From Oxalobacteraceae bacterium (GTDB taxonomy: Bacteria > Pseudomonadota > Gammaproteobacteria > Burkholderiales > Burkholderiaceae_D): a stretch of 41,202 nt of DNA. Within the stretch, counting starts at the first letter, position 1, and every line of letters begins with the position of its first letter. Under the pieces are notes generated by a model, which had not been told where the DNA came from, ran no database searches, and worked only from the letters and a program-made list of their open reading frames with translations. Below are positions 17,017 through 25,724 of the stretch, piece after piece. Location: NCBI GenBank assembly GCA_013284265.1, contig JABTBR010000058.1, positions 1 to 41,202 of the forward strand, in the 5' to 3' direction. A program made the position numbers and the translations under genes.

Positions 17017-18691
17017 GCGTACCGCGCAAGGCCGGCAATATCCAGCCGGCGATCAGTTCCGACTGCTGCAGGCATTGCTCCTGCAAGCCCGCGCCCAGGG
17101 TCCAGCCGCCGCCGAACAGCAGTGCGCAGTCCGGCCGCATGCCGGCGGCTATCTCGGCCCCGGTGGCCTTGTTATAGCCGGCCATCTGCTCCTGGGCCGC
17201 GATGCATTCGGCATTGAGCACATTGTGCTTGAACATGGTCCAGGCCTTGTGGGCCAGCTTGGGATGGGCCACATCATGGCTGCCGCGGTAACCCGTGTGC
17301 AGCGCTTCGCCGTGCAACTGGCGCTGGGTCGCGCGCGGCAGCGCGGCCAGCATGGCCGGATCGACGCGCTGGGTGCTGTTGACGCGGTCGAGCATGGTTT
17401 CGGCGGGAATTTCATCGAGCGACTTGACCAGTGAAATCAGGAACAGCGGCAAGCCGAAGCGCGAATACTGCGGGTTGAGCGGGTCGTTCTGGTGCAGGTT
17501 TTCCACATAGCTCATGCGGTAAGGGAAGCTTTTATCGCCCGTCTCGCGCTGCAGCACATTGTAGGTGCGCCAGATATCCCGGTTCCGCGGCAATTGGCCG
17601 GTGTAGGTATGGCAGACCGCATAACTGCGCGTATATGTCACCTGGGTCAGCACCGCGCGGATCTTCATGCCCCACTGCTCCATGTCGCCGTCGAAGTTGA
17701 GCAGCTCCACGGTGTCGTCGGCATGGGTGCTCAGCACGCAGAAGTCATAGTCGGCCGGGGCGATGGTCTGGCCCAGCAGGGCTACGCGGCCGCGCTGTAC
17801 CTGCACCCGCATATGCGCATCGGTATGGATGGCGATGCTGACCTGCTCGTTCGACTGCTGCTTGAGCCAGTCGCTGAGCGCTTCCAGCCATTTTTGCGCG
17901 CCGTGGTCGAAGTAGCGGCGGTCCGGGTTTTGCGCCTGGGCGCCCGCCCCTTCCTGCAACTGGTAATACTGGAACGGCGATTGCAGCGGCAGCACGCCCG
18001 GACCGCGTTCGTCGGTGAAGTACATGGCGGCGATGCGCGGATAGTAGATGTCGTCGCGCACCTTGGCGACCCGTTCCGACAGCTGCGGATCGTCCCAGTC
18101 GATCTCGATCTTGAGCTGGGCGGCGGCCTTGCCCAGCATGGGGCCGGGGGTGGCCACGCAGGCATTGAAGAAGTGCGCCACCGTGTAGACCGGGGTGATG
18201 GTGCTCAGCAGGTTGAGGGCCGCGCGGTGCACCACGCTGATGAGCGGGGCCAGCCGGCCGCCGTCGGCGTCGGCCAGGTTGAAGACGGGATTGGTGACGC
18301 CGTCGCGCAGCGCCTCGTCATCGGTCAGCGCCAGGCTGCCGCTGCGGTTGAAATAGCTGGTGGTGTCCTGCAGCGGCTTCATGTGCTCCAGATAGCCGAT
18401 CTGTTCCATGATGGCTTTCAGCTTCACATAGGTGGCCAGGTTGACATCGTTGACGCCCAGGTCGGCCCAGCGCACATAGGGGTGGGGCAAGCCCTTGCCG
18501 TCGACGTAGTTGCCCAGGTCGACCACCACGGTATCGGCGTTGCCGCCCAGCGTGGACTTGCGCTCGTAGATATCGATATGCAAAGGACGGTCGCCGATGC
18601 GCGCCTGCTGCAGCAGATAGTAGGCACTCGACAAGCCCGCCACGCCGCCGCCAATAATCGCCAGCCGTACTGCTTCAGTCCCGTTTCGCAT
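16967..18691 (-). CDS. FAD-dependent NAD(P)-binding oxidoreductase (amine-oxidase/desaturase-like fold)
   Basis: This 574-residue protein begins with a Rossmann dinucleotide-binding motif, LAIIGGGVAGLSSAYYLL (residues 9-26), followed by an acidic strand end (IDIYERKSTLGGNADTV), the pattern of flavin-containing amine oxidoreductases and related desaturases. The C-terminal FAD-closing segment is RPDCALLFGGGWTLGAGLQEQ. No signal peptide is present. ATG 18691 is preceded by AAGG. The substrate cannot be inferred, since neighbours are unrelated regulators and surface proteins. The gene ends within the convergent ATPase gene, overlapping it by 50 bases. Confidence 0.8.
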   Translation of the reverse strand: MRNGTEAVRLAIIGGGVAGLSSAYYLLQQARIGDRPLHIDIYERKSTLGGNADTVVVDLGNYVDGKGLPHPYVRWADLGVNDVNLATYVKLKAIMEQIGYLEHMKPLQDTTSYFNRSGSLALTDDEALRDGVTNPVFNLADADGGRLAPLISVVHRAALNLLSTITPVYTVAHFFNACVATPGPMLGKAAAQLKIEIDWDDPQLSERVAKVRDDIYYPRIAAMYFTDERGPGVLPLQSPFQYYQLQEGAGAQAQNPDRRYFDHGAQKWLEALSDWLKQQSNEQVSIAIHTDAHMRVQVQRGRVALLGQTIAPADYDFCVLSTHADDTVELLNFDGDMEQWGMKIRAVLTQVTYTRSYAVCHTYTGQLPRNRDIWRTYNVLQRETGDKSFPYRMSYVENLHQNDPLNPQYSRFGLPLFLISLVKSLDEIPAETMLDRVNSTQRVDPAMLAALPRATQRQLHGEALHTGYRGSHDVAHPKLAHKAWTMFKHNVLNAECIAAQEQMAGYNKATGAEIAAGMRPDCALLFGGGWTLGAGLQEQCLQQSELIAGWILPALRGTPIPATRPDQAECATAA

Positions 18692-19237
18692 GATGCCGCC
18701 TTCAGTGAGTAATCAGAATGGAGCCATTCTACGGGGCGGGAACGCTGAAAAACTGCCTCGAACGCAACTGATACCACACTGATACGGCGGCGTTTCTCCC
18801 ACGCCACACCCTGGAAGGCAAGCGCGGGGCGTTTTCGGCATGCGCAGCGCCAGGGCGCAACCATGAAAAAATAGGGTAAATTATATAAACCATATAAATA
18901 ATATAAACGATATATCTCATTTTGTAAAAATGACACATTTCGATGTGATGTAAAAATATCTAAAATATAATAATTCGCCCTCGTGCGGGGGGAGGCGGCA
19001 TCTGTTGTTTTCTCGAAAAGTTTCCGATTATCAAGTGCGTTAAGTACGGCAGCGTACATACCGCCCCAACCGTCCAGTGCGATAGTCCTTCATCACTCCC
19101 CGTTCCGCAGCGGCCTCCAGCAAACCGGCCGCCCGCGATCCCCGCCTTCCCACCAGCCTTACCCCGGATTCCCACCCGCGCCCCAGCACCGGCGCGCGGC
19201 CACTTTCGGCCACCCATGCATGACAAGGAAAACTACT
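18692..19237. other. Intergenic region with AT-rich block between divergent genes
   Basis: About 545 bases separate the oxidoreductase start (- strand) from the lipoprotein start (+ strand). Bases 18865-18975 are strikingly AT-rich (many ATATAA-like hexamers), unlike the rest of the locus, and contain an exact dyad CACAT-ttcg-ATGTG at 18934-18947. Promoters for one or both genes are expected here, but no single -35/-10 pair stands out. The segment 19000-19230 is GC-rich and has no supported gene; it would be a long 5' leader if transcription starts in the AT-rich block. Confidence 0.5.
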
Positions 19238-21016
19238 ATGAACACCTTCAAGCGTTATCTCACGCCGCTGCTCAGCTCAGCCGGCTTTATGGCGATCGCC
19301 CTGCTGGCCGCTTGCGGCGGCGGCGATCAGGGCCGCGATCCCATCCTGGGCCTGCCGGCGGCCACCGTGGTGACGCTGGCCGTCACCCCGGCCACGGCCA
19401 GCGTGCCGCTGGGCGCCAGCCAGCAATTTGTCGCCACCGCCACCTTGTCGGATGGCTCGGTGCAGAACGTGACGGCCGGCGCCAGCTGGAGTTCCGCCAG
19501 CACCGCCGTGGCCACCATCAATGCCGGCAGCGGCGCCGCCGCCAGCGTCGCTGAAGGCACGGCCGTCATCAGCGCCGGCTACGGCGGCAAAACCGCCGCC
19601 GCCACGCTGACCGTCCTGCCGCCCGCGCTGGTGTCGATGATCGTCACGCCGGCGAATCCTTCGGTCGCCGTGGGCGCGACCCAGCAGTTCACCGTGGCCG
19701 GTACCTTTACCGACCACAGCACGCGCGACATCACCGCAGATTCGGCCTTCGTATCGGCCACGCCAGCGGTGGCCAGCATCGGCGCGGCCAGCGGCCTGGC
19801 CGCTGGCCTGACCGTGGGCAGCAGCCGCATCACCGCCACCTCGGGCGCCATCAACGCCAACACCACGCTGACCGTGAGCGGCGCCGCGCTGCTGTCGATC
19901 GCCGTGACGCCGCAGAACCCGACCATCCAGATCAACGCCACGCGCCAGCTGGCCGTGACCGCGAGCTATGACGACGGCAGCACGGCCGATGTCAGCAATG
20001 CCAGCGCCTTTGTGTCCGCCACCACGGCGGTGGCCACCAGCAGCAGCGCCGGTCTGGTTTCCGGCGTCAGCGGCGGTACTTCGGTCCTTACCGCCAACTT
20101 CGGCGGCAAGGTCGCCAACACCACGGTGACGGTCGGCAGTGCCGTGTTGTCGAGCATCAGCGTCACCCCGGCCAGCGCCACCGTGGCCATCAATGGCAGC
20201 CAGCAATTCATCGCCACCGCCAATTACTCGGACAGTTCGACCGCGATCATCAGCAATACCGTGCTGTGGAGTTCCAGCAGCACCGCGATCGGCACCGTCG
20301 CCAGCTCGGGCCTGGCCACCGGCCTGGTCGCCGGCAGCAGCACCATCACCGCCAGCGCCGGCGGCAAGAGCGGCACCGCCGTGCTGACCGTCAGCGCCGT
20401 CGTGACGCCTCCTGTCGTGGCATCGCTCAATCTGCGCAGCGCCGCCAGCTTCGCCGTGCTGGCCGGTACCTCGATCACCAACAATTCGGGCGGCACCACC
20501 CTGGTCACCGGCGATGTCGGCGGCGCTTCGCAAACCGTCGATCCGACCCAGGTGGCCGGCTACACCAACTACAAGTCGGGCGCCATCCTGAGCGGCGCGC
20601 TGGCCGATCTGCAGACCGCGATCACCGACGCCAACGGCCGCAGCTGCGATGTCAGCTTTGCCGGCGGCATCGACCTGGGCGGCCAGACCTTCGGCCCTGG
20701 CGTGTACTGCTACGCCGGTGCGATCAGCATTACCGGCACCCTGACCCTGAACGGCCCCGGCGTGTACATCTTCCGTACCGCGCTGACGCTCAATTCGACG
20801 GCCAACTCCATCGTCGCGCTGAAAAACGGCGCCACCGCCGCCAATGTGAACTGGCTGCCGGTGGGTCCGACCACGCTGGGCGCGAATAGCGTCTTCAAGG
20901 GCAATATCCTTGGCCAGTCCGCCGCGATCACCGTGGGCGACAACACCACGCTGCTCAACGGCCGCGTCCTGACAGCCGCCGCGGTCACGCTGCGCAATAA
21001 CCAGATCGCCAAATAA
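19238..21016 (+). CDS. Surface lipoprotein with four Big_2 Ig-like domains and a C-terminal DUF3494 ice-binding-like domain
   Basis: This 592-residue protein has a lipoprotein signal: charged start, hydrophobic run and lipobox LLAAC with lipidated Cys26. Four bacterial Ig-like (Big_2) repeats follow, each opening with a V-TP-x-x-x-x-x-x-G-x-x-QQF-type segment (TLAVTPATASVPLGASQQF, SMIVTPANPSVAVGATQQF, SIAVTPQNPTIQINATRQL, SISVTPASATVAINGSQQF). The last 190 or so residues are a DUF3494 domain (ASFAVLAGTSITNN..., TGDVGG, FGPGVYCYAGAISITGTLTL, GPGVYIFRTALTL, GRVLTAAAVTL), the fold of ice-binding and adhesion proteins. ATG 19238 has AAGGAAAA upstream. DUF3494 proteins bind ice in cold-adapted organisms but are also found in many mesophiles, so ice binding is possible and not shown. 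Confidence 0.9.
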   Translation: MNTFKRYLTPLLSSAGFMAIALLAACGGGDQGRDPILGLPAATVVTLAVTPATASVPLGASQQFVATATLSDGSVQNVTAGASWSSASTAVATINAGSGAAASVAEGTAVISAGYGGKTAAATLTVLPPALVSMIVTPANPSVAVGATQQFTVAGTFTDHSTRDITADSAFVSATPAVASIGAASGLAAGLTVGSSRITATSGAINANTTLTVSGAALLSIAVTPQNPTIQINATRQLAVTASYDDGSTADVSNASAFVSATTAVATSSSAGLVSGVSGGTSVLTANFGGKVANTTVTVGSAVLSSISVTPASATVAINGSQQFIATANYSDSSTAIISNTVLWSSSSTAIGTVASSGLATGLVAGSSTITASAGGKSGTAVLTVSAVVTPPVVASLNLRSAASFAVLAGTSITNNSGGTTLVTGDVGGASQTVDPTQVAGYTNYKSGAILSGALADLQTAITDANGRSCDVSFAGGIDLGGQTFGPGVYCYAGAISITGTLTLNGPGVYIFRTALTLNSTANSIVALKNGATAANVNWLPVGPTTLGANSVFKGNILGQSAAITVGDNTTLLNGRVLTAAAVTLRNNQIAK

Positions 21017-21037
21017 CGATCACCCTGACTGGATACC

Positions 21038-22186
21038 ATGATGAACATCGCAAAAAAAATCGGCACCCTGAGCGCCTTGGCCGCCGCCATGCTGGCGGTC
21101 CACCCGGCGCAAGCCGAGGACACTTTTATCAATCCTGACTGGGCCAACAAGGCCTGGTATATCGGCGCCGGCCTCGGCCAGTCGCGCGCATCCATCGATG
21201 ACAAGCGCCTGATCGGCAGCCTGGGCGCGCACGGTGCCACCGTCACCTCCTTCACCACCGATGAGCGCGAACTGGGCGGCAAGCTGTTCGTGGGCAAGCA
21301 GCTGAACCAGTATCTGGCGCTGGAAGCCGGCATTTTTGACCTGGGCAAGTTCGGCTTCAACTCGACCACCTCGGGCGGCGGCGTGCTCAACGGCGAGGCC
21401 GGCTTTCGCGGCGTGAACCTCGATCTGGTGGGGCAACTGCCCCTGTCCCAGCGCTTCTCGCTGCTGGGCCGGGCGGGGATGAGCTATGCCAGGACCAGCG
21501 ACCACTTCACCGGCAACCGCCTGTACGCGGTGAGCAATCCGAATCCGCGCGAAAACAAGTTCAATCCCAAGGTAGGACTGGGCCTGGAGTACAAGTTCAG
21601 CGAGGCGCTGGCCGTGCGCGGCGAAGTGGAGCGCTACCGCCTGAACGATGCGGTGGGCAACCGCGGCAATGCGGATCTGGTGTCGCTGAGCCTGGTCTAC
21701 AAGCTGGGCCGTCCGGCCGCGCGTCCTGTGGTCTACACCCCGCCGCCCGCCGCCCAGCCTGTACCTGAAGCGGCCGCGCCAGTGGTAGTGCCGCCGCCGG
21801 CCAAGCCGGTGCCGCAGCCAAGCGCGGAAAAAGTCACGTTTGCCTCGGAAACCCTGTTCGCCTTCGATAAGTCGGTGCTCACGCCAGCCGGTCAATCGGC
21901 TCTGGACGCCATGCTGGGCAATATGAAGGGCATGGAAACCGAGGTGATCGTCACGGTCGGCCATACCGATTCGGTCGGCACGGATGAGTACAACCAGAAG
22001 CTGTCGCTGCGCCGCGCCGAAGCGGTGAAAGCCTATCTGGTGGCGCAGGGTGTGGACAGCAAGCGTGTCTACACCGAAGGCAAGGGCGAAAGCCAGGCCG
22101 TGGCCGACAACAAGACCAGCGATGGCCGCGCGAAGAATCGCCGCGTCAGCGTTGAGGTGGTCGGCGTCCGCCGCGATGGCAAGTAA
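21038..22186 (+). CDS. OmpA-family outer-membrane protein
   Basis: This 382-residue protein has a signal peptide (cleavage expected after ...HPAQA, about residue 26). An N-terminal 8-strand beta-barrel domain follows (WYIGAGLGQSRASIDD to LVSLSLVYKLG), then a Pro/Ala-rich linker (residues about 228-265) and a C-terminal OmpA peptidoglycan-binding domain with TVGHTDSVGTDEYNQKLSLRRAEAV and the NRRVSVEV ending. It starts 21 bases after the ice-binding-like lipoprotein stop, so the two may be one surface-protein operon. Two adjacent ATG codons (21038, 21041) are both possible starts. A hairpin at 22237-22270 follows. Confidence 0.93.
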   Translation: MMNIAKKIGTLSALAAAMLAVHPAQAEDTFINPDWANKAWYIGAGLGQSRASIDDKRLIGSLGAHGATVTSFTTDERELGGKLFVGKQLNQYLALEAGIFDLGKFGFNSTTSGGGVLNGEAGFRGVNLDLVGQLPLSQRFSLLGRAGMSYARTSDHFTGNRLYAVSNPNPRENKFNPKVGLGLEYKFSEALAVRGEVERYRLNDAVGNRGNADLVSLSLVYKLGRPAARPVVYTPPPAAQPVPEAAAPVVVPPPAKPVPQPSAEKVTFASETLFAFDKSVLTPAGQSALDAMLGNMKGMETEVIVTVGHTDSVGTDEYNQKLSLRRAEAVKAYLVAQGVDSKRVYTEGKGESQAVADNKTSDGRAKNRRVSVEVVGVRRDGK

Positions 22187-22236
22187 CAGCGCTTAGCGGC
22201 GGCCGCATCCGGCAGCGCCGGACTGCGTCCCGGCAC

Positions 22237-22270
22237 GCGGCCACCCCCTCGGAAACGGCGGGGTGGCCGC
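22237..22270 (+). terminator. GC-rich hairpin after the OmpA-family gene
   Basis: An 11-base perfect stem (GCGGCCACCCC, 22237-22247, with GGGGTGGCCGC, 22260-22270) and a 12-base loop lie 50 bases after the stop. Only a short T-run (GTCGTTTG) follows, so termination may be partial. Confidence 0.6.
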
Positions 22271-22745
22271 GGTCGTTTGCGCGCAGTGCTAGCGCAAACT
22301 TCAGATCGATGCCTTGAGATGCCGCAAAGGTCGAACAATGCTTCTAAAGTATTTTACGATTTAAGTGTATTCGGGAAATAGTTGCTAGTAAAAATTAACA
22401 TTCTTCCCGCTTGGCTGTGCACTAAACTGCCAGGCAAACGGTTACTCCCAAATGTTATTCTGGTCAGTTAGCATTCTGCCAAATGCTCGCTATCCAAAGC
22501 AAATTATTGTTTAGCTCTAAATATAGGAATTTAATGTCGTTAATAAAACAAAATTCAGAATTAAATTTTAAATGGAATTTAAAGTAATGTTATACTGAAA
22601 TTAACTTGTCATGCGGAACATCTTGCCCCGCTGGCAGTGCGATGGGCTCTGCGCCATCGTTCAAATGTGTCGAAATTTTTCCATATTGAGCGGTGCCGCA
22701 GTGAGGTGCCGATGTCCTGCCAAGCGGGTGAAAAGAGACTCGATC
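22271..22745 (+). promoter_or_regulatory. AT-rich intergenic region with candidate promoter of the LuxR-type gene
   Basis: The stretch 22320-22620 is AT-rich, with no supported gene. A possible promoter is TTAAAT (22568-22573), a 17-base spacer and TATACT (22591-22596), five of six matches at -10 but a weak -35. This would give a leader of about 145 bases before ATG 22746. The frame is open upstream to 22611 but shows no homology there. Confidence 0.4.
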
Positions 22746-23510
22746 ATGCATTGTCTAATTGTGAATTGCCATCCTTTGACGCTGCTCGGCCTGAGCGCGC
22801 TGATCACGACAATTTATCCCTCCTGGAAGGTCACTTCCGCTTCCAGCGCGCAGGAAGCGCTGGCAGCCGTCGAGCGGCCCGGACAGGCGCCGGTCGGTTT
22901 GCTGATCGCGTACGGGATCGATGCCAGCCATGGCCTGGAAGGGCTGCTGGCCGGCTCGCTGCAGTGTGGCGGCGGGCGCGGCGCGGCGCATGGCATGATC
23001 CGGATTGTGTTCAGCGCCGGAGCCGACCAGCGCACGCTGGAACTATGCCGCCAGTATGCTGCGCGCGCCTGTACCTGCGATATGGAGAATGCGGCCGCGA
23101 TCATCGCCTCGATCAAGGCGGCGGCCTCGGAAGGGGCTTGCTTCTGCCACAGCCAGGTGATTCAGCTGCGCCAGCGTGCGCCGGCCCCGCAGCAGCTGCC
23201 TGCCGCTTCGGCCCGCCCTGTGCGTGCGCTGTCCGGCGGCATGCCGGTGCTCACGCCGCGCCAGTCCGAGCTGGCGCACATGGTGCTGGCCGGCTATTCG
23301 AACAAGAAGATTGCGCAGGAGCTCGACCTGAGCTATGGCACGGTAAAGAACTATATGGTGGAATTGATGCGCTTGCTGGAGGTGCGCTCGCGCCTGGAGA
23401 TGGCGATGCGCCTGCGCCAGAGCGGCCAGACGCTTGCACCGGCGGCGCCGCCTGCGGCCCTGCAGCCGCAGGCGCTGCGCCTGGTGGAGCGCCGCAGCGC
23501 CGTGCTGTAG
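22746..23510 (+). CDS. LuxR/NarL-type regulator with degenerate receiver domain
   Basis: This 254-residue protein has a C-terminal LuxR helix-turn-helix at 168-225 (LTPRQSELAHMVLAGYSNKKIAQELDLSYGTVKNYM). Residues 1-125 align with a response-regulator receiver (CLIVNCHPLTLLGLSALI...), but the acidic pair normally at residues 7-8 is NC, and the phospho-acceptor strand reads GLLIAYG with no aspartate, so classical phosphorylation is unlikely. Eight cysteines lie in the first 135 residues, including two CxC pairs (109-111, 132-134), unusual for the family and suggestive of redox or metal sensing. No histidine kinase gene is next to it. ATG 22746 is preceded by AAGAGA. It is convergent with the OAT2-type gene, with a 36-base gap. 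Confidence 0.85.
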   Translation: MHCLIVNCHPLTLLGLSALITTIYPSWKVTSASSAQEALAAVERPGQAPVGLLIAYGIDASHGLEGLLAGSLQCGGGRGAAHGMIRIVFSAGADQRTLELCRQYAARACTCDMENAAAIIASIKAAASEGACFCHSQVIQLRQRAPAPQQLPAASARPVRALSGGMPVLTPRQSELAHMVLAGYSNKKIAQELDLSYGTVKNYMVELMRLLEVRSRLEMAMRLRQSGQTLAPAAPPAALQPQALRLVERRSAVL

Positions 23511-23546
23511 CGTCGCGCCGGCGCCGCACAGCTGGCGCCGGGGACA

Positions 23547-24722
23547 TCAGGTGGTGTATTCGCCGTTGATCTTCACATAGCCGGCCGACAGGTCGCAGCC
23601 CCAGACGGTGGACTTGCCTTCGGCGATGCCCAGGTCGATGCGGATCACCACTTCGTCCTGCTTCAGTGTGTCCTTCAGCGCCGCCAGCTCGGTGGCGCCC
23701 AGCTGGCGCGGATACACTTCCATCGTGCCGAATTCGATGCGGGTCTTGGCCGGCTCGATATCGGTATCCTGCTCGCATTTGCCGATCGCCATGGCCACGC
23801 GGCCCCAGTTGGGATCGGCGCCATGCACGGCGGTTTTCACCAGCGGCGAATTGAGCACGGCCTTGGCCACGCGCTTGGCCTGTTCGCCGTCGCGCGCGCC
23901 GCTCACGTTCACTTCCAGCAGCTTGGTGGCGCCCTCGCCGTCGCGCGCGATGGTGCGCACCAGGTAGGTGGCGATCTGCCGCAGCGCCGCCTCGAAGGCG
24001 GCCAGGTCGACCGCGCCGGCCACGCCATTGGCCAGGATCACGGCCGTGTCGCTGGTGGAGGTGTCGGTGTCGATGCTCAGGCAGTTGAAGGTCTGGTCGA
24101 TCACGCGGCGGAACAGCGCGTCCAGCGTGGCCGGTGCTATCGCGGCGTCGGTCATGAAGAAGGTCAGCAGGGTGGCCATGTTCGGCTCTATCATGCCCAC
24201 GCCCTTGGCGATCCCCACCAGCACCGCGTCGCCGACGCGGATCGAGGCGTACTTGGCGACGGTGTCGGTGGTCATGATACCGCGCGCGGCGGCGACGAAG
24301 TCGGCCGGGCCGACCTTGTCGCCGACTTTTTCCACGAAGGGCATGATGCGTTCCATCGGATACGGCCGGCCGATCACGCCGGTCGAGGCGATCAGCACAT
24401 CCTCGGCGGCGATGTTGAGCGCGCCCGCCACGCCGGCGACGATGCGCTGGGCGTGCTGTTCGCCTTCCGGGCCGGTGGCCACGTTGGCGTTCTTGGAGAT
24501 GGCGACGATGGCCTGGGCCTGGCCGTTGGCGGCGTGGGCGCGGCTGATCTTGACGCTGGCGCCGGCGAAGCGGCTCTGGGTGAACACGGCGGCGGTGGCG
24601 CAGGCGCGCTCGGAGACGATGCAGACGAAGTCTTCGGTGTCATCCTTGATGGCGATGTTGGCGACCGCGGTCTTGAATCCCTTGGGGCTTTCCAGCTGGT
24701 CCTGGGAGGTGATCATGGACAT
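23547..24722 (-). CDS. argJ: ArgJ-family ornithine/glutamate N-acetyltransferase, clavulanate-OAT2-like
   Basis: This 391-residue Ntn hydrolase-type enzyme transfers acetyl groups between N-acetylornithine and glutamate after self-cleavage. The cleavage site EPNMATLLTFF has the nucleophile Thr184. Other family segments are FTQSRFAGASVKISR, NANVATG, ASTGVIGRPYPME, MTTDT, SIDTDTSTSDT, DGEGATKL, NSPLVKTAVHGADPNWGR and a GEYTT C-terminus. From memory, these segments and the length (OAT2 393 aa) follow OAT2 of the Streptomyces clavuligerus clavulanic acid cluster more closely than the housekeeping ArgJ of betaproteobacteria. It sits 195 bases beyond the CarB-like gene on the same strand, with a terminator-like repeat between, so it probably has its own promoter. 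It may feed ornithine/glutamate-derived precursors to the cluster, but a primary arginine role is not excluded. Confidence 0.88.
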   Translation of the reverse strand: MSMITSQDQLESPKGFKTAVANIAIKDDTEDFVCIVSERACATAAVFTQSRFAGASVKISRAHAANGQAQAIVAISKNANVATGPEGEQHAQRIVAGVAGALNIAAEDVLIASTGVIGRPYPMERIMPFVEKVGDKVGPADFVAAARGIMTTDTVAKYASIRVGDAVLVGIAKGVGMIEPNMATLLTFFMTDAAIAPATLDALFRRVIDQTFNCLSIDTDTSTSDTAVILANGVAGAVDLAAFEAALRQIATYLVRTIARDGEGATKLLEVNVSGARDGEQAKRVAKAVLNSPLVKTAVHGADPNWGRVAMAIGKCEQDTDIEPAKTRIEFGTMEVYPRQLGATELAALKDTLKQDEVVIRIDLGIAEGKSTVWGCDLSAGYVKINGEYTT

Positions 24723-24837
24723 GGGCAGATACCTGAGAAAAATAGAACGTTAGAAAGATGCGCAATTATGCAATATTCTGCGTTCCTGTGCCGGGCGGGT
24801 ACGGGGTAGAACTGAGCGCGCCGATGCGCATGCAAAA

Positions 24838-24900
24838 AACCCACGGCAAAGAGCCGGGGTCTGACCCGCCGGGTCAGACCCCAGGGTTACGCCGTGGGTT
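24838..24900. repeat. Nested palindromic intergenic repeat, copy 2 (short form; probable terminator)
   Basis: The arms and the inner GGGTCTGACCC/GGGTCAGACCC palindrome are as in copy 1. The stem extends outward as TGCAAAAA...TTTTTGCA (24831-24906). It ends 12 bases after the CarB-like gene stop, the position expected of a terminator for the - strand operon. Confidence 0.9.
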
Positions 24901-24917
24901 TTTGCAGGCAGAAAACC

Positions 24918-25688
24918 TCAAGCCGCTTTTGCGTACTTGTCCTTCAAAATATTCTGGAAGTGGCGCTGGGCGTCGCGCGCGCCAAAGGCGGCGCGGTGCA
25001 CCTGCTTGGAGTCGGCCGAGGAGCTGTCCAGGCGCGCAATCATGCTGCGGTTGACCACCCGCTTGGTGCTGCGGAACGCCACCTGTGGATAACTGGCCAG
25101 CGCGCGCGCCATCTTGAGTGCGTCCTCCAGCAGCTGGGCCGGCTCGGCGATGTGGTTGATCAGGCCGTGATCCAGCGCCTGGGCGGCCGTCATCGGCTCG
25201 CAGCGGTAGATGATGTCGCGCATCGCATTCCAGGTGAGCAGCTCGGACAGGATGGAGGCGCCCACCGAGCAGCCGATGCCGTGGCGCAGCTCCGGCATGT
25301 TCAGGGTGGCGCGCCCCGTCATGATGCGCCAGTCGAACATCATGCCGAACTGGAAGCCCATGCCCACCGCATGGCCGTCGATGGCCGCCACGCTGGGCTT
25401 GGTCAGCTTGAGCACGCTGGTGTAGAGCTCGTTGACGCGGTCGATCCAGGCATCGATCTGCTCCGGGCTGGACAGGTTCTTGACTTCATTAAAATCGCCG
25501 CCGGCGCTGAAGGAGCGGCCTTCGCCGCCATGCACGACGATGGCTTCGACGCTGTCGTCGCTATCGGCGCGGTCCAGCGCCTGCTTGACCGCCGTTTCCA
25601 GCGCGCGGCTGAAGGGGTTGTGGGGATTGTCGTGGTTCAGCTGGATCAGGCGGATGCCGTCCAGGGTGGTTTCAATAACGTCGCTCAT
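24918..25688 (-). CDS. carB: Carboxymethylproline synthase, CarB-like crotonase (intact copy)
   Basis: This 256-residue protein is a close homologue of CarB (Pectobacterium carbapenem pathway) and ThnE. CarB condenses malonyl-CoA with glutamate semialdehyde/pyrroline-5-carboxylate to give (2S,5S)-carboxymethylproline, the first committed step to carbapenems. Alignment with CarB from memory runs at a constant offset of two: Trp81, Met110, Gln113, catalytic Glu133 and His231 match CarB Trp79, Met108, Gln111, Glu131 and His229. The oxyanion loop SFSAGGDFNEVK is intact, and the C-terminal SKQVHRAAFGARDAQRHFQNIL is CarB-like. A good ribosome binding site (AGGA) precedes the ATG. It is the last gene of the - strand operon, following a diverged paralogue by 36 bases, and ends at a palindromic terminator. 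Confidence 0.93.
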   Translation of the reverse strand: MSDVIETTLDGIRLIQLNHDNPHNPFSRALETAVKQALDRADSDDSVEAIVVHGGEGRSFSAGGDFNEVKNLSSPEQIDAWIDRVNELYTSVLKLTKPSVAAIDGHAVGMGFQFGMMFDWRIMTGRATLNMPELRHGIGCSVGASILSELLTWNAMRDIIYRCEPMTAAQALDHGLINHIAEPAQLLEDALKMARALASYPQVAFRSTKRVVNRSMIARLDSSSADSKQVHRAAFGARDAQRHFQNILKDKYAKAA

Positions 25689-25724
25689 CTGCAGTCCTGG
25701 TGATGGTGGGAAATCGGGGGCCGC

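Noticed and set aside
19000..19230. Open frame upstream of the ice-binding-like lipoprotein start
   Set aside because: The frame is open from 18983, but the lipoprotein signal peptide and ribosome binding site fix the start at 19238.
24918..25688. Ordinary enoyl-CoA hydratase of fatty acid oxidation
   Set aside because: The residues special to CarB (Trp, Met, Gln, Glu, His at constant offset) and the C-terminal segment match carboxymethylproline synthase, and a synthetase partner is adjacent.
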